Shown here one piece after another: positions 12,226-22,865 of a stretch of DNA of 64,000 bases. The notes under the pieces were generated by a model. The model was not told where the DNA came from, ran no database searches, and was given only the letters and a program-made list of their open reading frames with translations. The first letter of the stretch is position 1. The number at the start of each line of letters is the position of its first letter. This DNA is from Gigaspora margarita (Eukaryota > Glomeromycota > Glomeromycetes > Diversisporales > Gigasporaceae). The stretch is taken from the NCBI GenBank assembly GCA_009809945.1, contig WTPW01000418.1, positions 111,826 through 175,825 of the forward strand, read 5' to 3'. Both the position numbers and the translations under genes were made by a program.

Positions 12226-13184
12226 TATCAATTAAACAGCCATACTCTTCTAATTGTCTTTAAGTTGGAAATTGACAGTATTTAATCATATCATTATACG
12301 CATTCCAACAAATTGTTTATGACACAGGAAGAACACACATTATATGAGTCAAATAGCGCCCTGATCATATAACTGAGTCAAATTTCAGTCGATAAAATAA
12401 GATATTACTGCATTTAACCGATCGAATTTACGTATTCAAGTCGGGTTTTACAAATAAATTGACGATGGCGATAAAATTTTATAAAGATTAGCATAAAAAA
12501 ATAGTCCTAGTCTATAAGTGATAATGCGCCAAAGTAGATTGAACAAAAATTCACGATTTGATTGCAACATATGATGGTGCCTGATTTTATCGAGCACAAA
12601 AAATATAAGGCTACTTATATTATTATACTTTTATAGATCTATTTTACTTAGAAGTCTTGAAAAAAGATGCAAACAACTCTGCATATAATTATAATAAAGG
12701 CCGATCGATCAATAGAGCCGAATGGCCAATTACAAAATTCTATACGTGGTACAATATAATTGTACAAATTTACACATACTGTGTTTTATAATAAAAGAAA
12801 TAAATTAGTACAATTTCAAATTTTTTTTTCCCAAAAAATTAAATTTTTTATTTCTTTAATTTTTTTTTAATATTGTTTTGCGAATAATATTTTTGCTTAT
12901 GTAACAAGTAAATTTTATAATGTTAACAAATTTAAATGGAAATTAATTGGGATGAAATTCATTTTTTTTTTATTACTATCATGAGATTTATAGAAGCTTT
13001 TATAATGTTAAAATTAGACATTAGAGTTATAGTATGATGCGAAACATTTTACTTAGTGACTCAAATACTATTAAATTATTTCTGAAGAATAATAGATTGG
13101 TGAAATTCACTTTATAAACGTTAAAATCTTAGAGATACTATTAATTATTTAATTCTGATCCGCCTGTGAACCAGTGAAAAAAAC
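12226..13184. other. Intergenic, 3' flank of kelch gene
   Basis: CpG-containing spacer with no gene or clear repeat. The first part presumably holds the kelch 3' UTR. Confidence 0.5.
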
Positions 13185-14140
13185 ATAGATATGGATTAGA
13201 AGATTATCTTTGATCTAACTTATTAAAATTTTCAGGAATATAGAACAAGAGGAGAAGAAAAAAATTGAGCTTAAAAATCGAATTAAAATTTCGCCGATTT
13301 TGCAAAAACAAAAATGTAACTTTGCTAAAAATGAATATTTTCTGATCATTTTTGGCAAAGTTACATTTTTGTTTTGTGCAAAATCAGTGAAATTTTAATT
13401 TTTAAGTTCAATTTTTTCTTCTCCTCTTGTTCTATATTCCAAACTAGGTGTCTTGGTGGGTCGGGTTGGGTCGGGTTTGGGCCTGACCCGGGTCAAAACC
13501 CGACCCGGGTCTGACCCGCCTCATGTCAAACCCGACCCGGGTCTGACCCAACCCAACCCAACCCGGGTTGAACCCGGGTCGATAATAGTTGCTACATAGT
13601 AAAGTCTAAATTTCACTATATAAATCGATAATGTTAGCTTAAGTAAACTTGTTTGGGAGATCAAAATGCATATACACTGAAATTTTCATCCAAATCAGAG
13701 AAAAATTTATTATTTGGCTTTTAATCTTTACGTTCAACGAAAAAATTAAAATCTTTTTTAAAAAATATGTTCGACGAGCGTAAAAATTAAAAATCGAATA
13801 ATAAATAGTTCACCAATTTGGATAAAAATTTCAGAATATATGCATATTGTTCTTCCGAACAAGTTTACTTAAGCAAAATTCATCGATTTACATAGTAAAA
13901 TTTTGATTTTACTATGTAGCGACTACTTGCGATCATAGTATAGAATCTGACCCGGGTTTTCTCTGACCCGGGTCTGACCCGACCCGCGTTTGATCTGACC
14001 CGACCCGACCCGGGTTGGGTCAGACCCGAGTTGGGTTGGGTCAGACCCAACCCAGCTAAGACCCCTATACCAAACAATTTTATTTAAGTTAATAAGCTAG
14101 ATCAAAGATAATCTTCTAATCCATATCTATAGTAAATTCA
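13185..14140. mobile_element. Outer foldback arms enclosing two further inserts
   Basis: ATGGATTAGAAGATTATCTT near 13191 is inverted as AAGATAATCTTCTAATCCAT near 14106, the outer arms. Between them lie a short hairpin (about 13236-13440: CAAGAGGAGAAGAAAAAAAT pairing with TTTTTTCTTCTCCTCTTG, loop near 13335) and the GGGTC element at 13445-14067. All three layers are noncoding. Confidence 0.65.
13445..14067. mobile_element. hAT-like foldback with GGGTCGGGT-rich arms
   Basis: Left end TAGGTGTCTTGGTGGGTCGG and right end CCCAGCTAAGACCCCTA are inverted. The flanks TTCCAAAC (13437-13444) and TACCAAAC (14068-14075) match at 7 of 8 bases, fitting an 8-bp hAT-type target duplication. About 150 bp of tandem GGGTC/GACCC at each end is followed inward by a second palindrome (AAGTAAACTTGTT near 13640 with AACAAGTTTACTT near 13859). 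Open frames here are translations of the GACCC repeat. Compare 41542-42776. Confidence 0.75.
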
Positions 14141-14309
14141 TATATTATAATTTTTATTATAGACAACATTTGGACCAGTTTTTAAGAACATGCTCTATGA
14201 TTGTTAGTTTTAACTAGTAAAAAAAAATAATTAACCAACTAATTGATTAAAAAATTTTAATGATTTATAATACTAGTTTAATTATATAGTTACTGAAAAA
14301 TATTGTTAA
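14141..14309. other. AT-rich spacer, nothing identified
   Basis: Short AT-rich stretch between two foldback elements; nothing recognised. Confidence 0.4.
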
Positions 14310-14467
14310 CAGTCAAGGGACATGTCCACATGTAATGGCTTAGAATGAGTTACTTATAGATCTAATGAGTTGACTCACCCATTTTATATATAAATTTATG
14401 CAAAAAAATCATTTAAATTGAATTTATTTAAAAGTATACATATAAAAGCCTCTTTAAATTTTAAATA

Positions 14468-14683
14468 CCGTATTCTTCCAAAAATAAGCACCCCTTTAGA
14501 GCAATTTTTAAAGCCAAAATTCTTATGATCCAGTGATCGGATTTGCATAATTTGGTACCATTCGAATCAGCTTATCAAAACATTTTAAATGGTATCAAAC
14601 TTATGCAGATCTGATCACCGGATCACAAGAATTTTGGCTTTAAAAATTGCTCCAAGGGGGTGCTTATTTTTGAAGGAATACAG
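14468..14683. mobile_element. MITE of the CCGTATT...ATAAGCACC family
   Basis: Ends CCGTATTCTTCCAAAAATAA and TTATTTTTGAAGGAATACAG. The interior matches 4620-4835 (CCAGTGATCGGATTTG, CAGCTTATCAAAACATTT). It sits in the left arm of the 14310-17058 foldback and is absent from the right arm, so it inserted later. Left flank is TA; the right flank is TT, so one target base has probably mutated. Confidence 0.8.
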
Positions 14684-15829
14684 TTTATATTTTTTGGCAT
14701 TTAATACTCTTTTGTTCAAAGTTTTAGTTCTTAATTTTAAGTAGGGGGATGAGAATCTTCTACTAAATTTGACCAATTTTTTACTATGTTCTTTAAAATA
14801 TGATTGGTCAAAAAATAATCTTTTGAAATATGAAAGATGCTATTAAGTAAAGGCTTCTTGTATCTAATTAAAAGTTAAAAAGAAGGTTCTTCTGATTCTA
14901 ATGGTAGTTGAATCATCAAAATTGGCTTGGTGAATCCCAAGATATTTGGGATCAAAGAAGAAAACATAAGGATCTGCAAATTCACTGTTATATGGTGCAG
15001 GACACCTAAAGACTAAAATTATGTGACTTGTTCCATTTTCAAAAATTTATAATAAAATTTGATGTTATTTTGAAATCCTGCATTTTGATTGGTTAAAATT
15101 TATTTTTTAAAATTATCTTTTAAAATTGTTTTAAAATATTTTAAAATTAACCAATAGCAGTAAGCAAAAACATGTGATTTGTTCCATTTTGAAGTAATTT
15201 TTACATTTTATATAAAAATACTATACTTTTTTTTTATTTCTTTGATAGTCTTACTAGTATTACATTAATAAGTTTATATATATAAAACTTTATGTATTAT
15301 AAAACCCTCCAATTGCAAGTCCAATATCATCTGGCTGCAGAAATCATGCCCAGATGCAACCTGTCGCACTAACTTTTAACGGAAAATTAGGGAACTTTGT
15401 CAGCTCTGTCAAAGACTAACTTTTAGATTCTTCCTACCTAAGCTATCAGATAGGATAATCTTATCCTAAAAGAAAAGAAAAAACAAGTAAAAGAAAATAA
15501 AGAGGAAGAAAAAATGGGGGAAAGACTATCTTAATCTAAACGAATAACCAAAATGTAAAAGAAATAAATGGAGACAAAGATAGAAAAAACAAAAGAAGTA
15601 ATGACAGAACTGAAAAGTGTACTATTAAACCTGTACTAGATGATAAAAATTATATACTACACAAACAGACAAGTCTCTACTCTACATCTATTTATATACT
15701 ATATGTAAGATCAATAAAAATCATAAAAAAACCTGGAATGACTGTAGAGAAGCTAGTGCCTTATAGAACCTTCTAGAAAGAAATTTCACATCGAAGTTTT
15801 CCTTCAAAAAACTCACGTGTTCTTCATTG

Positions 15830-16320
15830 TTTGTTTTGTTAGACCAGAAACTCGCTCATGACTTGATTCCAATTAGGTAGGCGCTTTCCTAATTTGGATG
15901 CTATAAACAATGCTGATCTTTTGAAGAGGGTAAGCTGAATTGCCCACTTTTGTCGAAATTTTGAAAAGCCAAAGGAGCGAAAGATGTCACTTGAAGCAAA
16001 TTTAAAGGAAAGTATAGGAAGATAAACCTCTTTTTTTGTTGTTCCCCATTGTTTTACCACAATATACTTTGTCAACAAAGACAACTATCATCTTTACTAG
16101 AATTTCTTGTATCAAGGGCACCAACTGCCAGTTATCTTGCATAACCAACGCTTCTAGCTTGCATTCCGAATATAAAAGAGGAGTCCCCAGTGTGGTGGTT
16201 GACCTTTTTTTAAAAACCGTATATTGTGATATCCTACAGTACTTTAAGTATCTGGCAACGCTCCAACAAAAAACTTTTTGTTTTTCTTCCGTTTGAAATT
16301 TGGTCCAGATGATCATCGGA
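15830..16320 (-). pseudogene. Unidentified coding-like segment inside the foldback
   Basis: Two overlapping minus-strand frames: 16002-16316 (ATG start, 104 codons, containing ALVMQDNWQLVPLIQEILVK) and 15839-16084 (81 codons, containing FRSFGFSKFRQKWAIQLTLF). Codon choice and amino-acid mix look more protein-like than the AT-rich surroundings, and a one-base shift near 16060 would merge them. I do not recognise the protein. Position between inverted arms suggests a gene fragment carried by the element; chance open frames remain possible. Confidence 0.3.
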
Positions 16321-17099
16321 AAGAGTTGTATGATTCTACTGAAAGTTTTAGCAATTGAAAATTGAAAAAAATACTATACTTTTAAACTCTTATAAATTAA
16401 AATATATAATAAGTTTTTAAAAATAGTGCTGCTAAATTGTAGTAAATTAGTAAAACTACAAAATAACAGCCCATTTTTTTGATATTATTTTTATATTAAG
16501 TGTTATTAGCTTTTAAAGTTTGGAAAGAAGCCTTTAAGTGTCCTGCACTATACAAAGTATTATAAATTATAATAATTTGTATAACAGTAAATTTGCAGAT
16601 CCTTATGTTCTCTTCTTTGATCCCAAATATCTTGGAATCCACCAAGCCAATTTTGATGATTTAACTACCCTTAGAATCAGAAGAACCTCTTCTTTAACTT
16701 TCAATTAGGGCACAAGAAGTCTTTACTTAATAGCATCTTTCATATTTTCAAAAGATTATTTTGCCCAATTATATTATTATATAGGGTGAGTATCTCATTT
16801 GACTTAAAGAACTTAGTAAAGAATTGGCCAACTTTAGTGAAAAATTTCTATCTCCTGCTTAAAATTAAGAACTAAAACTTTGAACAAAAGAGTATTAAAT
16901 ACCAAATATATATTTAAAATTTAAAGAAACTTTTATATATATACTTTTAAATAAATTCAATTTAAATGATTTTTTTGTATAAATTTACATATAAATTGGG
17001 TAAGTCAATTCATTTGATCTATAAGTAATTGCACTCAGTTGGACATGTCAGTTGACTGTTAAAAGATATAAAAATTTTATTTTATTTATTTTTTTTTAT

Positions 17100-17276
17100 A
17101 TTAAGATGACCACTAGGTACCTTGGCACTTTATTGATACAAATAGGTTGGCTTAGTTTAAGGACTAGGCTATATATTACATTTGTATAATAAGAGTACAA
17201 CTGGTCATTTACACTTTTGGTATTGTTTCACACTAGCTGCCATACTTACAACCCAGCTATGGGATTGCCTATTTAA
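17100..17276 (-). mobile_element. SINE-like fragment (same family as 60886-61500)
   Basis: Reads CACACTAGCTGCCATACTTA and CAACCCAGCTATGG...TTGCCTATTTAA, matching 61030-61080 and, inverted, 54240-54345. It continues after the TTAA element at 17775 as AACCCTCTAGCTCCT. The tRNA-like head is missing, so only the 3' portion remains. Confidence 0.7.
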
Positions 17277-17774
17277 GGGTAGGGGGTATGTCGATCATTT
17301 TTCATATGATTTTTGTGTCACTATTTTTTCTTTTGAATATTAAAAAATATTTTATTATGTAAACTGGTTTTAAAAATTAATTAAAATTTGTAGAATAGGT
17401 TTTTCTGATTCTAATGGTAGTAAAATTATCAAAATTGGTCAAATATTTATCAAGATACATATATATTTAAAGGTTAGATATTATTTTGTCATATGATGAT
17501 CATATGATATTTAATTAATAATCTTGTGTAACCCCAGAAAATTTGGAGGCTCCCCGGAAACTTTACAATATATACAAGTATATTTTTTTAAAATATTTTA
17601 TTTGTTAAAATTTTTACAACTATAAAGAACATAATCTAAACTATTTACTACAAAAATTTGATAAAAATTAATTGTAATAGTAAAAAGTTTAATTAGTAGC
17701 AAATTTCTATTTTTTGTAAAAATCACATTGTGACACTAAGATCATATGAAAAATGATCGACATACCCCCTACCC
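17277..17774. mobile_element. TTAA-flanked MITE inserted into a SINE
   Basis: Inverted ends GGGTAGGGGGTATGTCGATC and GATCGACATACCCCCTACCC, pairing on for about 40 bp (CATTTTTCATATGAT). TTAA at 17273-17276 and 17775-17778. Comparison with 61.07 kb, where the SINE reads straight through as ATTTAAACCCTCT, shows the empty site and confirms a 4-bp TTAA duplication. No ORF. Confidence 0.85.
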
Positions 17775-17885
17775 TTAAACCCTCTAGCTCCTACCATTTT
17801 CTATATAAAAATTTTATTTTATTTACATAGTGCAGCTAATAAAAAAAATAGATAATAATTAGTAAATATTAGGGTTATTGCTTAG

Positions 17886-18118
17886 ACTATTTAAAATTAA
17901 TTTTTTGATTAATATTATTCCTCTTAGTTAAAGTTTCCTCTGAAAAATAAACAACTAATCAAAATGCTAAATGCTTCTTGCAAATTATTTGACTTACATC
18001 AACTATTAAAATTGGCCCATCTTTATTCAATTTTATATATTTATTTTATTTTATTCTTCTTCTCTCCTTCTGAGAGTTCTAGAAAATAATATTAACTGAA
18101 GAATCACTTTAAATAGCC
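17886..18118. mobile_element. Decayed copy of the 36171-36397 MITE
   Basis: Aligns along its whole length with 36171-36397 (for example TTCCTCTGAAAAATAAACAA against TTCCCCCGCAAAATGAGCAA, and TTAACTGAAGAATCACTTTA against TTAACCGAAGAATCAACTTC). Differences are mainly C-to-T and G-to-A, and all five CpGs of the other copy are gone. Confidence 0.75.
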
Positions 18119-19547
18119 TTAGTACAAGTGCATATCTCTACTACTTGTAATTTTCTAACTGCCAAAAAAATATAAACTTTAAAATGCTTTTGATTAGATA
18201 ATTTCTAATTCAGTAGTCACTAATTCTTTAAAATATAGTAAACTATAATAATACAAAAATATTTCATTCGCAGTATTTATTAATGTATAATAGCATTAAA
18301 AAACCAATATATTGTTATCCTATATCTACTTCTTTTAAAATAGTAAATAACTAGAGTGATAATAGATAGTGAACACTTTGTGTAAACTTACAAGTTACTG
18401 TGATTTATCTAAGTCTAAAGGGCATTTTTACAAAATTTAACAAAGAAGATTTAAGGCAATTTGCAATTTAAAAAAAGGCTACAATTAAAAGTATATAAGG
18501 ATACTAAAATGTTTAATTTATATAGTAATTAGTTGTATTTTATTAGTAAAAAATATTAATACTTGATAGTGAACTTGGGGTCTATATATTGCTTTTATTT
18601 ATTTTGAATTTATACAAGCTATATCTATTATATATGTAATATACTACAACTACTACTAATAAAATATATAATATGTATAAAATAAATAAAATAGATAAAA
18701 TAAATAATATATTTATAATAAATAAAATATATAATAAATGTTTTCAAAAATGACATGTTTTACATGTATTATATGTAACAAATTTGCCTGCAGCAATTGT
18801 CTAGCCAATCAGATTGCAGCTTTAAGAGTAGATCTTTGGTAGCTCTAATCTTGTTTCCTAGTAATCATATTTGGATAATTATAATATGTTGAAATCGTTT
18901 TGATGAGCTAATTCAAATGATCATAGCTTCACCCAATTCTAATCACTAGAACAAAAGTTATGATTACTTTTGTATTTTTATAACAATTTCTATAGATCAA
19001 CAGTTTAGTATTATTAATTTTCTGAGAGTTTAAAAATTATTTCAGAGATTCCCAATGATTATAAGACACAGATAGCCCAAAGGGGCATCTGCATCATATG
19101 ATTATTGGGAATCTCTGCTGTAATTTTTAAGCTTACAGGAAATTCATGGGTAATACCCTGACTTATGTTGTTCATGCCTACCTTTATTATAATTTTCATG
19201 GGATTATTTGTGACCAGGAATCTTCCCATGGAAGATTCCCAGTCATGATATGATCTTGTGGGAAATTATAATGAAGGTAGGCATGAACAACAAATAGTAA
19301 GGCAGAGTATTACTACTATAAAATTGCTAATTGCTGCAAGAATATAGGCTTTAAAATAGTTATAGTTATTTGATTTCTGATATGTTATTTGCATACAAAT
19401 TGGTAATAAATTTATTATAATGCAATGAATTTGTTATATAATATAATAAATTCTTTATAATGCAGTTGACTATAATGACACAATAAACATTTATATTGTA
19501 GTTTTTATTTATATATAGCAATATAGCAGTTTACAAATTTATCAATA
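18119..19547. other. AT-rich DNA with two hairpins, no gene
   Basis: No gene. Two inverted repeats: CAGAGATTCCCAATGATTAT (19043) with ATGATTATTGGGAATCTCTG, and TTGTTCATGCCTACCTTTAT (19168) with ATGAAGGTAGGCATGAACAA (19270). The second is centred on CTTCCCATGGAAG. They look like nested remnants of one foldback. 18590-18740 is a TAAATAAAATATA-rich run. Confidence 0.5.
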
Positions 19548-19766
19548 CAGTCAGATCTCCCAAAATGCAAGTTATTGGCCCAAACTTTTGATGGCTTGCA
19601 TTTAAAGAACAATAAGAAAAATTGCATTTATAGAAATTAGAAATATATTTGGGCCAGAATTTAAGGTTGCATTTAGAGAGGCGTTGCATTTAAGGAGGTT
19701 GCATTTAGAGAGGTTGCATTTAAAGAGGTTGCATTTAGGAAGGTTGCATTTAGGGAGGTCTGACTG
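19548..19766. mobile_element. pogo-like MITE with tandem GGTTGCATTTA repeats
   Basis: Ends CAGTCAGATCTCCC and GGGAGGTCTGACTG, with TA on both sides. The right end is preceded by about five copies of GAGGTTGCATTTAGA (19673-19755); the same motif occurs inverted near the left end (AAATGCAAGTTATTGG). CAGT...CCTC ends and TA targets are typical of pogo/Tigger-derived MITEs such as plant Emigrant. Confidence 0.85.
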
Positions 19767-20511
19767 TATATAAAAAAATCTAATATATAATTATACAAAA
19801 AAAATTGTAATTAAAAATAATCATATAATTTCTTTATAATTATTTATACCATCTGATTTAGAGTTCTATTATTTAAATATTTTTGATAAATTATTAGAAA
19901 ATATAACCAGAGTATAAAAAAATTATTTTATATCTAATGTGTTAATAATAATGAAAAGGAAGCAAAAATATTATATTTAAGCTCATTAATTTTTTTTATC
20001 TATCTATATTATTTTCTAATATTCTATAATATATTTTATATATATATATATATATTTAATTTTGTTGGTTTGTAACTTTGATGTTCTTGATTGGCAGGAT
20101 TCAAAAACATGACCAAAATTGTAAAAAAACATTTTGATCAAACTATAATAATCCTGTATTAAAATTATAAAATTTGATTATATAAATAATTATATTATCA
20201 TTTTTGTAATTAATCTATAAATAACTAGCATGAGTATAAAGTTTAATCTATTCATTTTAATGACTATGTTTAAGAGAATTTATGCATAAGACTTAATTCT
20301 GTTTGTTTTAATAATTAATTTTCAAAAAAATATATATATAATTAATATAATTATTTAATTTAATAAATTACTAGTGTAGCATAAAATTTAATTCTTCACT
20401 TTAACAAGTGTTTCAAAAGAAAGTATGATTAACTATAAACATTTAACTATTCAATAAATTACTATAGTTTATTGCAGTTTGCATAATTTTGTAACCCCTA
20501 TAATTAATTTT

Positions 20512-21585
20512 GGGAATTGATATTTCCACACCCTATTTTTGATAATGCCAACCCATGTAGATTATTAATTTTTATAAATTTTTATACAATTGATTGAAGA
20601 TACCTTGGCACTCACCTGACCAAATTTGATCAACTTTTTTTATTTTAATTATAGAAGCTGTAGAATTCAAAGAAATAAAGTTGATCAAATTTGGTCAGAT
20701 GAGTGCCAAAATATATTCGATCAAAGCTTTTGTGAAATTCTAAATGTCTATCAAATATAAGCTATAGCAAAAATTATTTACAAACTTTGATCAAAAATAT
20801 CTTGCCATCCACCTGGCCAAATTTGATCAACTTTTTTTTGTTTTAATTACAAAAAGCTATAGAATTCAAAGAAAAAAAGTTTTGAATTTTGTCAGGTGGG
20901 TTCCAAGATATCTTTGATCAAAGTTTCGTAAAATTTAGACATCTATCAAATATTTGTATAAGCTGTAGCAAAAATTGTTTACAAATTTAGTCGAAGATAT
21001 CTTGGCATCCACCTGGCCAAATTCAATCAACTTTTTTTTATTTTAATTGTAAAAAGCTATAGAACTCAAAAAAAAATTTTGATCAAATTTGGTCAGGTGA
21101 GTTCCAAGATATCTTCAATCAAAGATTTGTAAAATTCTAAACATCTATTGATAGTAAAAATTGTTACAAACTTTGATCAAAGATATCTTGGCACCCATCT
21201 GACCAAATTTGAACAACTTTTTTTTATTTTAATTGTAAAAGCTATAGAATTAAAAAAAAAAAGCTGATCAAATTTGTTCAGATGAGTTTCAAAATATCTT
21301 CGATCAAAGATTTTGTAAATTCTAAATGACTATCAAATATAAGCTATAGCAATAATTGTTTACAAACTTTGATTGAAGATAACTTGGCACCACCTGACCA
21401 AATTCAGTCAATTTATTTTTTATTTTAATTGTAAAAAGCTGTAGAATTCAAAGAAAAAATGCTGATCAAATTTGGTTAAATAGGTTCCAAGATATCTTCG
21501 ATCAAAGTAAAAATTTTTTAAAAAATTAAAATGATCTACATGGGTGTGGCATTATCAAAAATAGGGTGTAGAAATATCTATTCTC
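20512..21585. mobile_element. Foldback element, GGGAATTG family, tandem palindromic core
   Basis: Ends GGGAATTGATATTTCCACAC and TAGAAATATCTATTCTC; 8-bp target duplication TTAATTTT at 20504-20511 and 21586-21593. The inside is about five tandem units of roughly 200 bp. Each unit is itself a hairpin, with ACCTGACCAAATTTGATCAA on one side and TTGATCAAATTTGGTCAGGT on the other around AATTGTAAAAAGCTATAGAA. No ORF survives. Closely related to 27194-28270. Confidence 0.85.
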
Positions 21586-22195
21586 TTAATTTTTTGCATT
21601 TAAATAATTGTAATTGCAATCACAATTAATTTATTATAAGTACCAAGCTCAAATTTATAATAAATTAGGCAGCTTTAGTAATTTGATTGCAATCACAATC
21701 ATTTAATTATAAAAAAATGAATTATAAAAGTTATAAAATTTTACAAATTGCAATAATTCTAAGATTGTATTTCAAGAAAATATATAATTAACTGTAATTA
21801 TTTAATTGTATCAGTGTGAGTATGAAATTCTGTTTACTTTAACAATTGTTTTCAAGAAAGTATAATTAACTGTAATCATTTAATTATTCAACAAATTACT
21901 AGGTAAATTACTAGAATGAGTATGAAATTTCTGTTCACTTTAATAATTGTGTTTTAAAACAAGTATGAAGCTTAATTCTGTTTACTTTAACAATTATATT
22001 TAAAGACAATATATAATTAACTATAATTATTTAATTGTTTAATAAATTACTAGCATAAAAGTATGAATCTTAATTCTGTTTAATTTAACAATTATGTTTT
22101 AAAAGAATGCATAATTAAACTATAATTATTTTTTGATGTTCTGGATAAGATTAGTACTATTATATATTGGGACAATAGTAAATTTTGGGGATAAG

Positions 22196-22763
22196 TGCAA
22201 TATAGTAAGTGATTTTTTTATTAAGCTAACAGCTCAAATCAATTAATTAAAGTTTAGAGCTCACTAAGATGCATCCAATAGTAGTTAGATCATTCAAATT
22301 GGTCTAGTATATGCTGAAATATTGCTAAAAAATGATTGGATGACTATAAAAACAAACTAGAAATTTTATATAGTCAGCTAATCATTTTTTAGACAATATC
22401 TCAGCATACACTAGGCCAATTTGAATGATCTAACTACTACTAGATACATCTTAGTGAGCTCTACAACTTTTACTTAGGCCAGACCAATTTGATATTCTGT
22501 TTAACATAGCCCCCCCTCTATTTTTTAAAATTTTAGGTGTAAAAAACACATCATATTAGCCAATCAGATTGCAGTATTTGCTTTTTATAAATTTAAATTT
22601 GTTGTAGCCAATAGAATTACTAGATTTTTTATTAATTTGTGTATTTTTTATACCCTCCCCCCCTCTCTTATGAGCTATTTTATTTTATGTTAAACAGAAA
22701 ATTAAATTGGAGTGGCCTTAATTGACTTGAGCTGTTAGCTTAATAAAAAATTACTTACCATAG
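22196..22763. mobile_element. Nested hairpins within AAGCTAACAGCTCAA terminal repeats
   Basis: Outer inverted ends ATTAAGCTAACAGCTCAAAT (22218) and TTGAGCTGTTAGCTTAAT (22726). Inside are two successive hairpins: 22250-22475 (AGAGCTCACTAAGATGCATC with ATACATCTTAGTGAGCTCT, similar to 56767-57150) and 22485-22720 (CCAATTTGATATTCTGTTTA with TAAACAGAAAATTAAATTGG). Confidence 0.7.
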
Positions 22764-22865
22764 TAGTGGTTGTAAGGTTTCAATATATAATAAAAAACTT
22801 AGTAATTTCTCCCAAATTCTAATATAAAAATTCTGCTGATCTTATTCAGATCAGCAATTAAATTA

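Larger units (their letters stand above)
14310..17058. mobile_element. 2.7-kb foldback element with an internal unique region
   Basis: Ends CAGTCAAGGGACATGTCC and GGACATGTCAGTTGACTG are inverted, with TTAA on both sides (14306-14309, 17059-17062), although TTAACAG...CTGTTAA is itself symmetrical. Long diverged arms pair: AGAAGGTTCTTCTGATTCTA (14881) with TAGAATCAGAAGAACCTCTT (16673), and ATCCCAAGATATTTGGGATC with GATCCCAAATATCTTGGAAT. Arms are roughly 14310-15030 and 16530-17058. The left arm is longer because it holds a MITE (14468-14683). The core (about 15290-16370) is not palindromic, is richer in G+C and holds open frames, so it may be captured cellular sequence. Confidence 0.75.

Noticed and set aside
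13880..14077. 65-codon minus frame with GLTQPGSGRVR repeats
   Set aside because: Same GGGTC repeat artefact as at 41.5-42.8 kb.
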